Positions 27,034-37,204 of a stretch of DNA of 64,000 nucleotides are shown here, piece after piece. A program made the translations under genes and the position numbers. The notes under the pieces are model-generated. The model was not told the origin of the DNA, did no database searches, and worked only from the letters and a program-made list of their open reading frames with translations. The stretch is from the NCBI RefSeq assembly GCF_002140975.2, contig NZ_CP147247.1, forward strand, positions 2,977,001-3,041,000, given 5' to 3'. The DNA is from Enterococcus sp. 9E7_DIV0242 (lineage in GTDB: Bacteria > Bacillota > Bacilli > Lactobacillales > Enterococcaceae). Every line of letters starts with the position of its first letter. Position 1 is the stretch's first letter.

Positions 27034-29604
27034 TTGCCTCAAAAAACAAAGCACACACCAATGATGGAACAATACCTGACGATAAAGGGGCAATATCCAG
27101 ATGCCTTTCTTTTTTATCGTTTGGGTGACTTCTACGAGATGTTTAATGAAGACGCAGAGAAAGCGGCACAATTATTGGAATTGACATTGACGAGTAGAAA
27201 TAAAAACGCGGACGAGCCGATTCCGATGTGTGGAGTTCCTCATCATGCGGCACAAGGCTATATCGATACGTTAGTCGAGATGGGGTATAAAGTAGCGATT
27301 TGTGAACAGGTGGAAGACCCTAAGACAACAAAAGGAATGGTCAAGCGAGAGGTTGTTCAGCTCGTCACTCCGGGAACGGTAATGGAGAGTAAAGGGCTGG
27401 AAGCGAAGGATAATAACTATTTGACTGCGATTGTGGAAAGCGACGGGCGTTATGGTCTGGCATATGCCGATTTATCCACTGGGGAATTGAAGAGCACGAC
27501 TTTGACGGAAGAAGAGCATGTCGTAAATGAAGCCGCGGCGTTACAGACTAGGGAAATCGTTTTGGGAAGCTCAATTCCGGAGTCGTTAGTGACTATTTTA
27601 GAGCAGCGTTTGACGGTTGTTTTTTCAGAGCAGTTCGAGGCGCAGGAAAATGCGGAATTTAGTTTTTTGACTAGTACCTTGTCACAGGAAATCGAGATCG
27701 ATGTGACACAAAAGCTGTTGACATATTTGGCGGTGACGCAAAAACGAAGCTTGGGTCATATTCAGCAAGCAGTGGAGTACCAACCAAATCATTATTTGAA
27801 GATGGACTACTATTCTAAGTTTAATTTGGAGCTGACTCGCTCGATCCGTTCTGGAAAAAAACAAGGGACCTTGTTGTGGCTCTTGGATGAAACGAAAACC
27901 GCGATGGGTGGACGTCTGTTGAAGCAATGGCTGGATCGTCCGCTAATACAGGAGAAGCAGATCGTTAAACGTCAGGAAATGGTGCAGTCCTTATTGAATG
28001 CGTACTTTGAACGTGTAGATTTACAGGCAGGATTTGCCAAAGTTTATGACTTAGAACGTTTGGCTGGGCGCGTGGCCTTTGGCAGTATCAATGGCCGAGA
28101 TTTGATTCAGCTGAAAACCTCTCTGGAACAAGTACCGATGATTCGTGAGCTGATTATTGGCATCAATCAAGGAGAATGGAATGATTTATTAGTAGAGCTG
28201 AATCCGATCGAAGATATTGTTGAACTGATCGATGAAGCTATCATGGAGGAAGCGCCGCTTCAAATTACTGAAGGAAATGTCATCAAGGATGGCTATAATG
28301 ATACATTGGATGAGTACCGTGATGCTATGCGTAATGGGAAAAAATGGCTGGCTGAGCTGGAAGCACGTGAGCGTCAGGAAACAGGGATCAAAACGTTAAA
28401 GGTCGGCTTCAATCGTGTGTTTGGATATTATATTGAAGTAACGAAAGCGAACTTACCAAACCTTGAAGAAGGGAAGTATGATCGCAAGCAGATGCTGGCG
28501 AATGCGGAACGTTTCATCACTCCTGAGCTGAAGGAGTTGGAAAAGCTGATTCTTGAAGCAGAGGAAAAATCTGTGGACTTGGAGTATCAGCTATTTCTTG
28601 AAGTGCGGGAGCAGGTCAAAGGCAGTATCGATCGTTTGCAGCGTTTGGCAAAATCGCTAAGTACAGTCGATGTCTTGCAAGCTTTTGCGACCGTGAGTGA
28701 GCGGTATCAATATATCCGTCCGACCTTGAAGGCGGGCAATGGCGATCTGCATATTATTGAAGGACGTCATCCTGTTGTAGAAAAAGTGTTGGGCCATCAA
28801 GAGTATATTCCAAACAGTATCCGTATGAACAAAGAAGACTTGATATTATTGATTACTGGGCCGAATATGTCCGGTAAAAGTACGTATATGCGTCAGTTGG
28901 CATTGACCGTTGTCATGGCACAGGTAGGCTGCTTTGTACCTGCCGAGTCAGCAGAGCTGCCGATTTTTGACCAAATCTTTACCCGTATCGGGGCTTCAGA
29001 TGACCTAATCGCCGGTCAAAGTACCTTTATGGTGGAAATGATGGAAGCCAATCAGGCACTTCGTCACGCTACACCGAACAGCTTGGTGTTATTTGATGAG
29101 CTGGGACGTGGAACAGCAACCTATGATGGTATGGCGTTGGCACAGGCGATTATTGAATACATTCAGAAAAATGTGAAGGCTAAAACCTTATTCTCTACGC
29201 ATTATCACGAGTTGACAGTTCTGGATGAAACCTTGAAAGGGTTGAAAAATATTCATGTAGGAGCCGTGGAGAAGAATGGAGAAGTCGTCTTTCTTCATAA
29301 GATCATGGAAGGACCTGCAGATAAAAGTTACGGCATTCACGTAGCCAAAATCGCCGGTCTGCCGACAGTGCTTCTGGAACGGGCAGCAACGATCCTTTCC
29401 GCGTTGGAATCACAGGAAATCGGGCATGCGCCAGTTAGTAATGACGCATCGATCATTAATGAAGAAAATGAACAACTGTCACTATTTAAAGAAGTGTCGA
29501 CCGACGAGCTAAGCGTGATTGACACATTGAAGAAGATGAACCTGTTAGAGATGACACCAATGGATGCGCTAAATGTTTTATATGATCTGCAAAAACGAAT
29601 TTAG
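27034..29604 (+). CDS. mutS: DNA mismatch repair protein MutS
   Basis: 856 residues. MutS recognises mismatches, then recruits MutL. The mismatch-reading motif is at GDFYEMF (Phe33-Tyr-Glu35), Walker A at GPNMSGKST (~609-617), Walker B at [11 protein letters not shown], followed by STHYHEL. A beta-clamp binding motif QLSLF lies in the C-terminal region. Start is TTG with weak AAGAAGG upstream; the gene is coupled to the ricA-like gene. mutL follows after 24 nt. Confidence 0.98.
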   Translation: MPQKTKHTPMMEQYLTIKGQYPDAFLFYRLGDFYEMFNEDAEKAAQLLELTLTSRNKNADEPIPMCGVPHHAAQGYIDTLVEMGYKVAICEQVEDPKTTKGMVKREVVQLVTPGTVMESKGLEAKDNNYLTAIVESDGRYGLAYADLSTGELKSTTLTEEEHVVNEAAALQTREIVLGSSIPESLVTILEQRLTVVFSEQFEAQENAEFSFLTSTLSQEIEIDVTQKLLTYLAVTQKRSLGHIQQAVEYQPNHYLKMDYYSKFNLELTRSIRSGKKQGTLLWLLDETKTAMGGRLLKQWLDRPLIQEKQIVKRQEMVQSLLNAYFERVDLQAGFAKVYDLERLAGRVAFGSINGRDLIQLKTSLEQVPMIRELIIGINQGEWNDLLVELNPIEDIVELIDEAIMEEAPLQITEGNVIKDGYNDTLDEYRDAMRNGKKWLAELEARERQETGIKTLKVGFNRVFGYYIEVTKANLPNLEEGKYDRKQMLANAERFITPELKELEKLILEAEEKSVDLEYQLFLEVREQVKGSIDRLQRLAKSLSTVDVLQAFATVSERYQYIRPTLKAGNGDLHIIEGRHPVVEKVLGHQEYIPNSIRMNKEDLILLITGPNMSGKSTYMRQLALTVVMAQVGCFVPAESAELPIFDQIFTRIGASDDLIAGQSTFMVEMMEANQALRHATPNSLVLFDELGRGTATYDGMALAQAIIEYIQKNVKAKTLFSTHYHELTVLDETLKGLKNIHVGAVEKNGEVVFLHKIMEGPADKSYGIHVAKIAGLPTVLLERAATILSALESQEIGHAPVSNDASIINEENEQLSLFKEVSTDELSVIDTLKKMNLLEMTPMDALNVLYDLQKRI

Positions 29605-29628
29605 AACTCCATAAGAGGAGGAAAATCG

Positions 29629-31794
29629 ATGGGAAAAATCAAAGAATTATCGGAGCAGTTAGCGAACCAGATTGCGGCTGGTGAGGTTGTCGAACGACCG
29701 GCATCAGTTGTTAAAGAGCTGGTAGAGAATGCTATTGATGCTGGCAGTACACAAATCGATATTTTTATAGAGGAAGCTGGGCTGAAAACGATTCAAGTCA
29801 TCGATAATGGCGATGGAATTGCTAAAGATGATGTATTGAATGCGTTCAAGCGGCATGCGACCAGTAAGATCCATACAAGAGATGACTTGTTTCGAATTCG
29901 TAGCCTGGGGTTTCGTGGCGAGGCTTTGCCCAGTATTACATCCGTTTCAGAGGTAACCTTGGAAACAGCCGTGGCAGATGAAACAGAAGGCAGTTATGCG
30001 AAGCTGACTGGTGGTAAGGTGGATGAGCATCGACCAGGTGCCTTACGTAAAGGAACGAAGATCACTGTTGAAAATTTATTTTTCAATACACCTGCTCGGT
30101 TGAAATATGTAAAAACGATTCAGACAGAACTGGCAACAGTCGGTGATATCGTGAATCGGCTGGCACTAAGTCATCCGACTATTGCGTTTCGATTGGTACA
30201 TGATGGAAACAAAATGATGAGTACGACAGGCAGCGGTGATCTGAAACAGACGATCGCAGGGATTTATGGAATAAGTACGGCGAAAAAGATGCTGGAAATC
30301 AAGGCAAAGGATTTGGATTTTGAAATCAACGGCTATGTGTCACTCCCGGAAGTGACACGTGCCAGTCGCAATTACCTGTCAACGATCGTTAACGGACGTT
30401 ATATCAAGAACTTCATGTTGAACAAGGCAATCATCAGTGGTTATGGCTCAAAATTGATGGTAGGTCGTTTCCCGATTGCTGTTTTAGAAGTAAAAATGGA
30501 CCCTTTGCTCGTCGATGTCAATGTTCATCCAACAAAGCAGGAAGTCCGATTGAGTAAAGAAAAAGAATTGATGGCTTTGATTACCAAAGCTATTGAAGAG
30601 GCACTGAGCCAGGAACAGCTGATTCCTAATGCGGCAGCTAATCTTCAGTTCAAGAAGAAAGTGGAGAAGCAAGTATCTGTAGAACAAATGGAAATTCCAT
30701 TGGCTGAAGAGAGACCGGAAAAGCGCGAAGCGGCGGATGAGGGTATCCGTAAACCGGGAAGCTTGAGCTATGATTCTGAGAGTGGTCGCTTCTTTGTTGA
30801 AGGGCAGACGCAGAAAGTAGAGCCAGAATCAGCTACTACAAGCCTTGCTGCTTCTGAACCGCCTGTTGCAGAACGCATTGAAGAGGAACCGGCTGCTGAT
30901 TACGCGACGAAATCACCTGTTGCGTATGCGTCTATCGAAGTGCCTGATCCTATTCAAAAAACAGATATAGAGTACTCGGATAGGAGCGAGGGAAACCACT
31001 TACCGCAGGAGGAGATAGAGCAAGACATTGCCAAGGCTAGGGTAGAACAATCGCAAGAAACTGAGAGCACAGAAACAGAGCTGCCGTTTCCGTCTGCGGA
31101 AGAGGAAGCACGCAATCATCCGGTTTTTGATATGACTAGTAAGGAGACGGTTAGAGAGTTAAATCGGACGGTCGATCGCTTAGAGCACGAGAAGAGACCA
31201 GAGCGTTTCCCGGTGTTGGAATATTTTGGTCAGATGCACGGGACCTATTTGTTTGCTCAAAGCAAAGAAGGGCTGTACATCATCGATCAGCATGCGGCAC
31301 AAGAACGTATCAAATATGAATATTTCCGTGAGAAAATCGGTGAGGTGTCGAATGATTTACAGGAACTGCTTGTACCGATCGTATTAGATTATCCAAACAG
31401 TGACGTAATAAAAATCAATGAACAAAAAGAAAAATTGGAAAGTGTTGGTATCTATTTGGAAGGCTTCGGACAGAATAGCTTTATTGTTAGAGCCCATCCT
31501 ACATGGTATCCAGGTGGCGAAGAGGAAGAGATCATTCGAGGCATGATCGATATGTTATTGGTGACCGGTCAAGTCAGTGTAAAGAAATTTCGGGAAGCTA
31601 CAGCCATCATGATGAGTTGTAAGCGATCGATAAAAGCTAATCATTATTTGAATGAGCAGCAGGCAAGAATCTTACTAAATGATTTGGCAGAGTGCGCCAA
31701 TCCATTCAATTGTCCTCATGGTCGTCCAGTATTGATTCACTTTACCAATTCTGATATGGAAAAAATGTTCAAACGGATTCAAGATCCGCATTGA
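29629..31794 (+). CDS. mutL: DNA mismatch repair protein MutL (endonuclease type)
   Basis: 721 residues. The N-terminal GHKL ATPase shows ENAIDAGST, DNGDGI and SLGFRGEALPSI. A long acidic linker (~345-510) precedes the C-terminal domain. The nicking-endonuclease motif DQHAAQERIKYE fits DQHA(X)2E(X)4E, and SCKRSIKA and CPHGRP supply the other metal-site elements, so this is the self-nicking MutL typical of bacteria without MutH. It has an AGAGGAGG site. Confidence 0.98.
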   Translation: MGKIKELSEQLANQIAAGEVVERPASVVKELVENAIDAGSTQIDIFIEEAGLKTIQVIDNGDGIAKDDVLNAFKRHATSKIHTRDDLFRIRSLGFRGEALPSITSVSEVTLETAVADETEGSYAKLTGGKVDEHRPGALRKGTKITVENLFFNTPARLKYVKTIQTELATVGDIVNRLALSHPTIAFRLVHDGNKMMSTTGSGDLKQTIAGIYGISTAKKMLEIKAKDLDFEINGYVSLPEVTRASRNYLSTIVNGRYIKNFMLNKAIISGYGSKLMVGRFPIAVLEVKMDPLLVDVNVHPTKQEVRLSKEKELMALITKAIEEALSQEQLIPNAAANLQFKKKVEKQVSVEQMEIPLAEERPEKREAADEGIRKPGSLSYDSESGRFFVEGQTQKVEPESATTSLAASEPPVAERIEEEPAADYATKSPVAYASIEVPDPIQKTDIEYSDRSEGNHLPQEEIEQDIAKARVEQSQETESTETELPFPSAEEEARNHPVFDMTSKETVRELNRTVDRLEHEKRPERFPVLEYFGQMHGTYLFAQSKEGLYIIDQHAAQERIKYEYFREKIGEVSNDLQELLVPIVLDYPNSDVIKINEQKEKLESVGIYLEGFGQNSFIVRAHPTWYPGGEEEEIIRGMIDMLLVTGQVSVKKFREATAIMMSCKRSIKANHYLNEQQARILLNDLAECANPFNCPHGRPVLIHFTNSDMEKMFKRIQDPH

Positions 31795-31816
31795 TCAAAG
31801 GAAAGGTTGTTAGGAC

Positions 31817-32380
31817 ATGGGTATTGTATTAGCTTCCCAATCGCCACGTAGACAAGAGCTGTTAAGGCGGATTGTTCCATCATTTAAAGTACAGGCGGCA
31901 GACATCAATGAGGAGGTGCAGCCGGGGATCACCCCAAGGGAATATGTTCAGAATATGGCGTCAGAAAAAGCAGCGAGTATTTTTGAACAATTCCCGGAGG
32001 ATCGGGTAATCGGCTGTGATACGATTGTTGTCTATGAAGATGAAATCATTGGCAAACCAACATCAAGAGAACATGCTTTTCAGATTTTAAAAAAATTAAG
32101 CGGACAAACGCATATGGTTTATACGGCTGTAGTTGTTATGGAGGAAGGTCGTACTTCCTCCATGATAGTTCCCGCAGAGGTGGAATTTTTCACGCTGTCT
32201 GATCAAGAGATCAACGCCTATCTGGATACAGATGAATACAAGGATAAAGCTGGTGCGTATGGGATTCAAGAGCAAGGCGCGCTGCTGGTCAAGGGAATCA
32301 TGGGAGACTACTATTCGATTATGGGTTTGCCGATCGCAGCTTTATCTCGCATGCTCAACTACGAGTACGAACAATTATAG
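31817..32380 (+). CDS. maf: Maf family nucleotide pyrophosphatase
   Basis: 187 residues. Maf proteins hydrolyse non-canonical or modified nucleoside triphosphates (dTTP/UTP/modified CTP type) and are linked to septum formation control. Motifs: LASQSPRRQELLRRI at the N terminus, VIGCDTIV with the catalytic Asp, GKPTSREHAFQ, and DKAGAYGIQEQGALLVKGIMGDYYSIMGLP. It starts 22 nt after mutL, so it is probably in the same operon. A thioesterase gene follows after 12 nt. Confidence 0.95.
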   Translation: MGIVLASQSPRRQELLRRIVPSFKVQAADINEEVQPGITPREYVQNMASEKAASIFEQFPEDRVIGCDTIVVYEDEIIGKPTSREHAFQILKKLSGQTHMVYTAVVVMEEGRTSSMIVPAEVEFFTLSDQEINAYLDTDEYKDKAGAYGIQEQGALLVKGIMGDYYSIMGLPIAALSRMLNYEYEQL

Positions 32381-32392
32381 AGGTGGAAGATA

Positions 32393-32884
32393 ATGAACTG
32401 TTCTGAAACAAGATCTGTACAAACACATATTATTACTTTTCCTTATTTAAATTTTCATGAAACATTATTTGGTGGACAGTTGATGGCTTGGTTGGATGAA
32501 ACGGCAGGGATTTCTGCGATTCGTGTCTCCAGAGCACCGATCGTTACAGCATCTGTCGATCAACTGGATTTTTTGGCACCGCTGAAAGCTGGACACTCTG
32601 TTTGTATAGAAACGTTCATTTCCGGGACTGGCAATCGTTCGATGGAGGTCTTTGCCAAAGTGATTGGCGAGGATTTGGTTTCCGGTGAACGTTATTTGGC
32701 GGGTACTAGTTTCATGACGTTTGTGGTTCCTAAGGGGCACACGCTTCCTGACATCGAGCCGATGACAGAGGAAGAGAAATTTATCTGTAAAGGGTATGAA
32801 GAACGAAAAGCGGTTAGACAAAAGAAACGTTCTCAAAGTCTGGACTTTGCCGGACATATTGATTTGGATATTCCTTGGAAATGA
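32393..32884 (+). CDS. Acyl-CoA thioesterase, hotdog fold
   Basis: 163 residues with the BFIT/Acot-type hotdog signature: FHETLFGGQLMAWLDETAGI near the N terminus, then VTASVDQLDFLAPLKAGHSV. It hydrolyses acyl-CoA thioesters; chain-length preference cannot be told from sequence alone. The basic tail (ERKAVRQKKRSQSLD) is common in the group. A GAGGTGG site is present. Last gene of the mutS-mutL-maf run; the next 250 bases hold no gene and no clear terminator. Confidence 0.88.
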   Translation: MNCSETRSVQTHIITFPYLNFHETLFGGQLMAWLDETAGISAIRVSRAPIVTASVDQLDFLAPLKAGHSVCIETFISGTGNRSMEVFAKVIGEDLVSGERYLAGTSFMTFVVPKGHTLPDIEPMTEEEKFICKGYEERKAVRQKKRSQSLDFAGHIDLDIPWK

Positions 32885-33136
32885 CCGTCTCTATGCTTCC
32901 TGTCTATTGTTCCTACGTGAAAAGTACGGATAGTTCGTGAGAAACGTATGGAGCTCATCGGTAGGTGTTCATTTGTTGAATAAGCCAAATATTGCTGTAA
33001 AAGCATCTCATAGTTTCTTATTTAAGGTCGCATACTTGTTCGATGGTTGAGCTCATCAGCACTAGGCAAGCCTTCTTACTTCTTCTTTTTAAAAAGGCGT
33101 GCTACTATAAAAAGAAACGCAGGGGAGTGATTCACT

Positions 33137-33571
33137 ATGAAACCATCAGAAGATGAACTTAGGAAGAACTTGACAGATATGGAATATGCCGTCACACAGG
33201 AAAATGCGACAGAGCGACCATTCAGCGGAAAATATGATGATTTTTACCAAGAAGGAATTTTTGTAGATGTTGTCAGTGGAAAACCGTTGTTTAGCTCAAA
33301 GGATAAATATGATGCTGGCTGCGGCTGGCCTGCCTTTACGCAACCTATTGAAAAGAGCATGGTAAAGGAAAAGGCTGATTTCTCTCATGGTATGCACCGA
33401 GTGGAGGTTCGCAGTGAAGGTGCTGACTCTCATCTTGGACATGTGTTTACAGACGGTCCGCAAGATGCAGGAGGTCTGCGGTATTGCATCAATTCAGCTG
33501 CCTTGAAATTCATTCCGGTAGCCGATCTTGAAAAAGCAGGCTATGGAGAATATAAAAAATTATTTGTTTAA
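33137..33571 (+). CDS. msrB: Peptide methionine-R-sulfoxide reductase MsrB
   Basis: 144 residues. MsrB repairs the R form of methionine sulfoxide in proteins. It shows [32 protein letters not shown] and the catalytic Cys in RYCINSAAL. The zinc-binding CxxC pairs of some MsrB proteins are absent, so this is the zinc-free form. It has a GGGGAG site, no fused or adjacent msrA, and a terminator at 33587. Confidence 0.97.
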   Translation: MKPSEDELRKNLTDMEYAVTQENATERPFSGKYDDFYQEGIFVDVVSGKPLFSSKDKYDAGCGWPAFTQPIEKSMVKEKADFSHGMHRVEVRSEGADSHLGHVFTDGPQDAGGLRYCINSAALKFIPVADLEKAGYGEYKKLFV

Positions 33572-33586
33572 TAGATAAAATTGCTG

Positions 33587-33621
33587 TAGCTAACATCTGA
33601 AATTTGGGTGTTAGCTTTTTT
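33587..33621 (+). terminator. Terminator after msrB
   Basis: TAGCTAACA (33587-33595) pairs with TGTTAGCT (33609-33616), followed by TTTTT. Confidence 0.88.
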
Positions 33622-33743
33622 GGTGAAAAACAGATTTAATAATGTCAAACCGAACCTTTCTTCTTCAGCAGTATTCACGCTTCATCAAACTTGTTATACT
33701 TAATAGAATCATAAAGAAAAGCGCGCACAGGGGGAGGTCGGCG

Positions 33744-34160
33744 ATGAACGACGACATGAAACAGTTTGCGGAGAAAAGTACAACTAGAAAAAAAGGGATC
33801 TCGGATAGCTGTTTACAGGAAACCGAGAAATCACTAGCTATAACACTAGATAAACACTATAAGGATTTAGTTACGCTGGTCAATGCGCCGGAATACGGGG
33901 AGTGGTGTTTCTATCCAATCAAGGATAAAAAAAATCTGAAAAAGACGTTTGATGATGTGGTAAGGAATACAAAATTGGAGCGAGTAGCAGGCTTGGCTCA
34001 GGATTTTATAGTGATAGCTGAAAATGGGACAGGAAATTTTCTTTGTATGAAGAGCGGCGAAGCTGAGATTTACCATAAGCATCATGAACAGGAATACCCG
34101 GAAAAAGTTTTTTCAAATTTAAAAGAGTTTATCCAGCATGCCGAAGAATTTGAATCATGA
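33744..34160 (+). CDS. SMI1/KNR4 (SUKH) family protein
   Basis: 138 residues from ATG 33744, 6 nt after GGGGAGG; an open frame from 33642 lacks a ribosome site and overlaps promoter-like DNA. The pattern SDSCLQETEKSLAITLDKHYKDLVTL, then the central EWCFYPIKD and the C-terminal FSNLKEFIQHAEEF, fits the SUKH superfamily. Many SUKH members are immunity proteins for polymorphic or contact-dependent toxins, but no toxin gene adjoins, so it may be an orphan immunity gene or have another role. A GNAT gene follows 35 nt later. Confidence 0.8.
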   Translation: MNDDMKQFAEKSTTRKKGISDSCLQETEKSLAITLDKHYKDLVTLVNAPEYGEWCFYPIKDKKNLKKTFDDVVRNTKLERVAGLAQDFIVIAENGTGNFLCMKSGEAEIYHKHHEQEYPEKVFSNLKEFIQHAEEFES

Positions 34161-34195
34161 TCAGTAATAGATAACTGATGTAAAGTGAGGTGGAA

Positions 34196-34687
34196 ATGGT
34201 GATACAGAAAATTGAAAGTACTAGTAGTGAGGTACCTAAAGCGCTAGCTTTAGTCTGGCAAACCTTTCTTGAATTTGAAGCACCAGACTATTCGGAGCAA
34301 GGGATTCAAGAATTCAAAGAATTTATTGCATTATCAACTATCCGCAACAAACTGGCAAATGAAGAGTTAGTACTTTGGGGTTTTTACGAAGAAAAGAAGC
34401 TGTTAGGTGTTATTGCCGTTAGGGAAAACAATCATATTTCTTTGTTATTTGTGGACAAAGATCATCACTATAAAGGGATCGCTCGGAAGCTTTGTGAGGC
34501 AGCAGTCGACTATAGCTTGAAGAAAGGGAACAAAAGGATCACGGTAAATTCCTCCCCCTATGCGGTAACCGCGTATCACAAGCTTGGATTTACACCCACT
34601 GATAAGGAGCAAAGTATCAATGGTATTCGTTTCCTACCAATGGAAAGCCTGCTGAGGGATAAATCGGTAAATAATAAAAAGGGGTAG
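34196..34687 (+). CDS. GNAT family N-acetyltransferase
   Basis: 163 residues from ATG 34196, with GAGG 5 nt upstream; GTG 34190 is inside that site. The acetyl-CoA-binding region is LLFVDKDHHYKGIARKLCEA (Q/RxxGxG/A type), followed by KRITVNSSPYAVTAYHKLGF. It transfers an acetyl group to an unknown amine. It probably shares a transcript with the SUKH protein before it and the membrane protein after it (10 nt gap). Confidence 0.88.
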   Translation: MVIQKIESTSSEVPKALALVWQTFLEFEAPDYSEQGIQEFKEFIALSTIRNKLANEELVLWGFYEEKKLLGVIAVRENNHISLLFVDKDHHYKGIARKLCEAAVDYSLKKGNKRITVNSSPYAVTAYHKLGFTPTDKEQSINGIRFLPMESLLRDKSVNNKKG

Positions 34688-34697
34688 GAGATGCTTT

Positions 34698-35492
34698 GTG
34701 GCTAAGAAAAATAGAAAGCCTTTAGGGTGTTTGCTCTTGCTGCTGGCGATTCCATTGGGTGGCTATTTATTGCTTCTTTCTATGTGTCGGGTACCTGATT
34801 ATAAGTATGAGCCTTATATGCGTGCTGGCTCAGATTATTATGAGGAAGTTTTAGGTGTATCTCCTGAAATCAAGCATGGACGTTTTTATGCAGATGAGGG
34901 AGGTGGTTTTGACGTGTCAGTGACCTTTACCAAGGAACAACGGAAGAAACCATTCGTCAAACTATACATCGAGCAAATCAATGAGTCGAAGGGCAGCTAT
35001 GGATTTCGAGGAACGGCGACTCAATCTAATATTGTTGGTCTTACAAAAGAGGCGACGGAGCTTTTGGAGTCTGCAAATAGTTATTATAAATACAATAGGC
35101 CTGTATCAGAATTGTTAGATGATTTGTTGGGATTGGATGAGCCGGATTCAGAGATCTATGAGCGGGCACCAGCTATGACTATTTCCATCTATTCAACAGA
35201 ATTATCTTTTTGGAAAAAAGTAGTGGAAAATTATTCTAGACTAAAAGATCAATCATTTGCGGAACGTTTTGATTGGGTGGCAGCACAAACAGGAAAACAG
35301 ACGTATTTCTATATCAGGGCGTCGGAGTATGGCAGTTTTGAGACTATGGAGCAGGAATTGCCCTTGAGTAGCTTTCCTGTAGGGACAGTCTATCGAATAA
35401 CAAGCGAGTACAGCATTCGTTTCGTGGATTACGAGTCAGATGAACAATACAATCTCGTTAAGAGTACTCATGAATATCCGGTAAGCTATTGA
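34698..35492 (+). CDS. Membrane-anchored protein of unknown function
   Basis: 264 residues from GTG 34698, with AGGAG 7-8 nt upstream. One N-terminal hydrophobic segment (GCLLLLLAIPLGGYLLLLSM) precedes a Cys (MCRVPD), which could be either a lipid-modified Cys or part of a plain membrane anchor. The rest is an acidic, Tyr-rich extracytoplasmic domain with no recognised motif. It is convergent to the GntR gene, and the IS at 35589 has landed in the gap between them. Confidence 0.72.
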   Translation: MAKKNRKPLGCLLLLLAIPLGGYLLLLSMCRVPDYKYEPYMRAGSDYYEEVLGVSPEIKHGRFYADEGGGFDVSVTFTKEQRKKPFVKLYIEQINESKGSYGFRGTATQSNIVGLTKEATELLESANSYYKYNRPVSELLDDLLGLDEPDSEIYERAPAMTISIYSTELSFWKKVVENYSRLKDQSFAERFDWVAAQTGKQTYFYIRASEYGSFETMEQELPLSSFPVGTVYRITSEYSIRFVDYESDEQYNLVKSTHEYPVSY

Positions 35493-35588
35493 TTGCATTG
35501 ATACATGGGAGGAGCGAGACGAAACAATGAAGCAGTGGAAATAGGTAGAGGTTGTGACAAAAGCGCTCAGCTTCAAGCACCAAGTAGG

Positions 35589-37150
35589 TAACATCGTCAA
35601 CTTAAAGAATAGAGAAAAAAGAAAGCGTAGCTATCTGTTAGTAAAGAGAGTATAAAATCACGTATTGCGTACTTGACTAGATAATTGAAGGAGTAACTAA
35701 GAAAAAAAGCAAAAAAAAGCTTCTCTCTGAATAAAATGAAGACTGCTTTTTTAAAAACTAGGTTTTTGATTTTGTTTATATTTATTGTGGTGTTTGTATT
35801 TTCGTTTGTTCCTTTGGAGATCTCGAGGAAGATAAACCGCTCGTAGTATGTCTTCTTCCAACTTTTTGAACCGAAGTAGCTTTTCCTTATCGTCCTTTTC
35901 AAGGACAATATCAATCAACTGGTCTTTCCACAAGCCAATTGCTATATTCTCATTGATCTTTTTCTTTGTTTCTTTCTGATTTAAATGACTCATCACATCT
36001 TGAACCATGTTATAAACAAGACTTTGAGCTAAAAAATCTTGATAGACACAAACTGGACTTTTACCTGAAACCTGTTCAATTTTCAATTTGTTTTTTACTG
36101 TCTGCCAGAGTTTTTCGATTGCCCAACGTTTTTTATAAAGTTCAAGAATTTCTTCTCTCGTAATTGTTGCTGGGAGATTCGTCATAAATACATTCATTTG
36201 ACCATTTTCCAATGGTAGTTGAATCATACGGGTCATTATCCCCTTATTCGCCTCAAAGTCTTTTGCGAGTTCAGGCTCTACTCGTTTCATTGTTCTTAAA
36301 CGTGAATACGTACAGGACAAAAAAACGGATGAATCAAGAGAGGTCAGTTGTGCCCGTTCCTTTTGATAAATCGTCGAAGGGATTCGAATCAAGTAGCTAA
36401 GTTTCTGTTTCTCAATAAAATGAATGAGATCCAGTGAGGGGTATCCGCGATCAAAAAGTACGAGCCGCGGAGCTTGAAAAGGAATTGACTCTGAGGAAAG
36501 AAGATTCTTTTTCGCTAAATTTTTTTCACCGACATGAAGCGAATCAATCTGGAGATCAATCAGGAAGGCATTGAACACATCCATTAAGCCACTCGTTTGT
36601 GCTCGTACAGATGTTTCACCAAATCGATTGCCATTTTGACTGAAAAACAGGCGATTTTCTTTCGAATTTGGCACTTCCATTCGACTACCGTCAATGGCGA
36701 AAACAAGATAATTATGCCAAGTTTTTGGTGTATCTTGTGTGTAAAAATGAGAAAGATACTGTAAGTTTAAAAATCGAAACGCTTCAGGGTTTACTTTCTT
36801 TCGTTGTGAAAGAAATGCTTGTTTGGATAATGTCATTACAGAGGACCCCTTTCGCTTTAAGTAGTGATAGACTTCCATGGTGGCCGTAAGGCCACGTTTG
36901 AAAAGAAACGAATAAATGACTTCATTTAAGGGGAATTTACGAGTACGAGTAAAACTGTTAGGAGAATCTGGGAATCGAGCAATTGAATGGAAATGAGAAG
37001 AAGTGAGTGAGTTAGAAATCAGATCGAATCGTTTGTGATAAGGAGCAGCCATTCGAATCACCTCTTTTCTTTTACTATAAAAGGTTCTGAGGAAAAAGAA
37101 AAGAGAAACTCTGCTATTTTTCAGAGTTTCTCTTAAGTTGACGATGTTAC
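35589..37150 (-). mobile_element. Complete IS4-family insertion sequence (IS231-like ends) with target duplication
   Basis: The element has near-perfect inverted ends, TAACATCGTCAACTTAA at the left and the same sequence inverted at the right, like the CATCAACTTAAG ends of IS231-type elements. The flanking repeat CCAAGTAGG occurs at 35580-35588 and 37151-37159, a 9-bp target duplication. If the palindromic CC..GG belongs to the ends, the duplication is AAGTA instead. Length is about 1.56 kb with one intact transposase gene. Intact ends and duplication indicate a recent insertion. Confidence 0.92.
35751..37052 (-). CDS. IS4-family transposase
   Basis: 433 residues from ATG 37052 (7 nt after GAGGTG); a GTG at 37061 is possible but overlaps that site. 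The DDE catalytic set is complete: FAIDGSRMEVPNS (first Asp), LVLFDRGYPSLDL (second Asp) and the YREK signature YKKRWAIEKLWQTVKNK (Y-2-R-3-E-6-K). No frameshift is present. The basic C terminus (RNKRKYKHHNKYKQNQK) is typical. It should be active. Confidence 0.95.
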   Translation of the reverse strand: MAAPYHKRFDLISNSLTSSHFHSIARFPDSPNSFTRTRKFPLNEVIYSFLFKRGLTATMEVYHYLKRKGSSVMTLSKQAFLSQRKKVNPEAFRFLNLQYLSHFYTQDTPKTWHNYLVFAIDGSRMEVPNSKENRLFFSQNGNRFGETSVRAQTSGLMDVFNAFLIDLQIDSLHVGEKNLAKKNLLSSESIPFQAPRLVLFDRGYPSLDLIHFIEKQKLSYLIRIPSTIYQKERAQLTSLDSSVFLSCTYSRLRTMKRVEPELAKDFEANKGIMTRMIQLPLENGQMNVFMTNLPATITREEILELYKKRWAIEKLWQTVKNKLKIEQVSGKSPVCVYQDFLAQSLVYNMVQDVMSHLNQKETKKKINENIAIGLWKDQLIDIVLEKDDKEKLLRFKKLEEDILRAVYLPRDLQRNKRKYKHHNKYKQNQKPSF

Positions 37151-37204
37151 CAAGTAGGTAACATTCAACATCAGTTCCTACGTCACTGTGTTTTTTTACA
37201 ATTG

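Noticed and set aside
31087..31100. Frameshift or fusion in mutL because of its length (721 residues)
   Set aside because: The extra length is an acidic low-complexity linker between intact ATPase and endonuclease domains, which is normal for this family.
32885..33136. Small gene or RNA between the thioesterase and msrB
   Set aside because: No ORF with a ribosome site, no stable hairpin and no clear promoter apart from the one expected for msrB.
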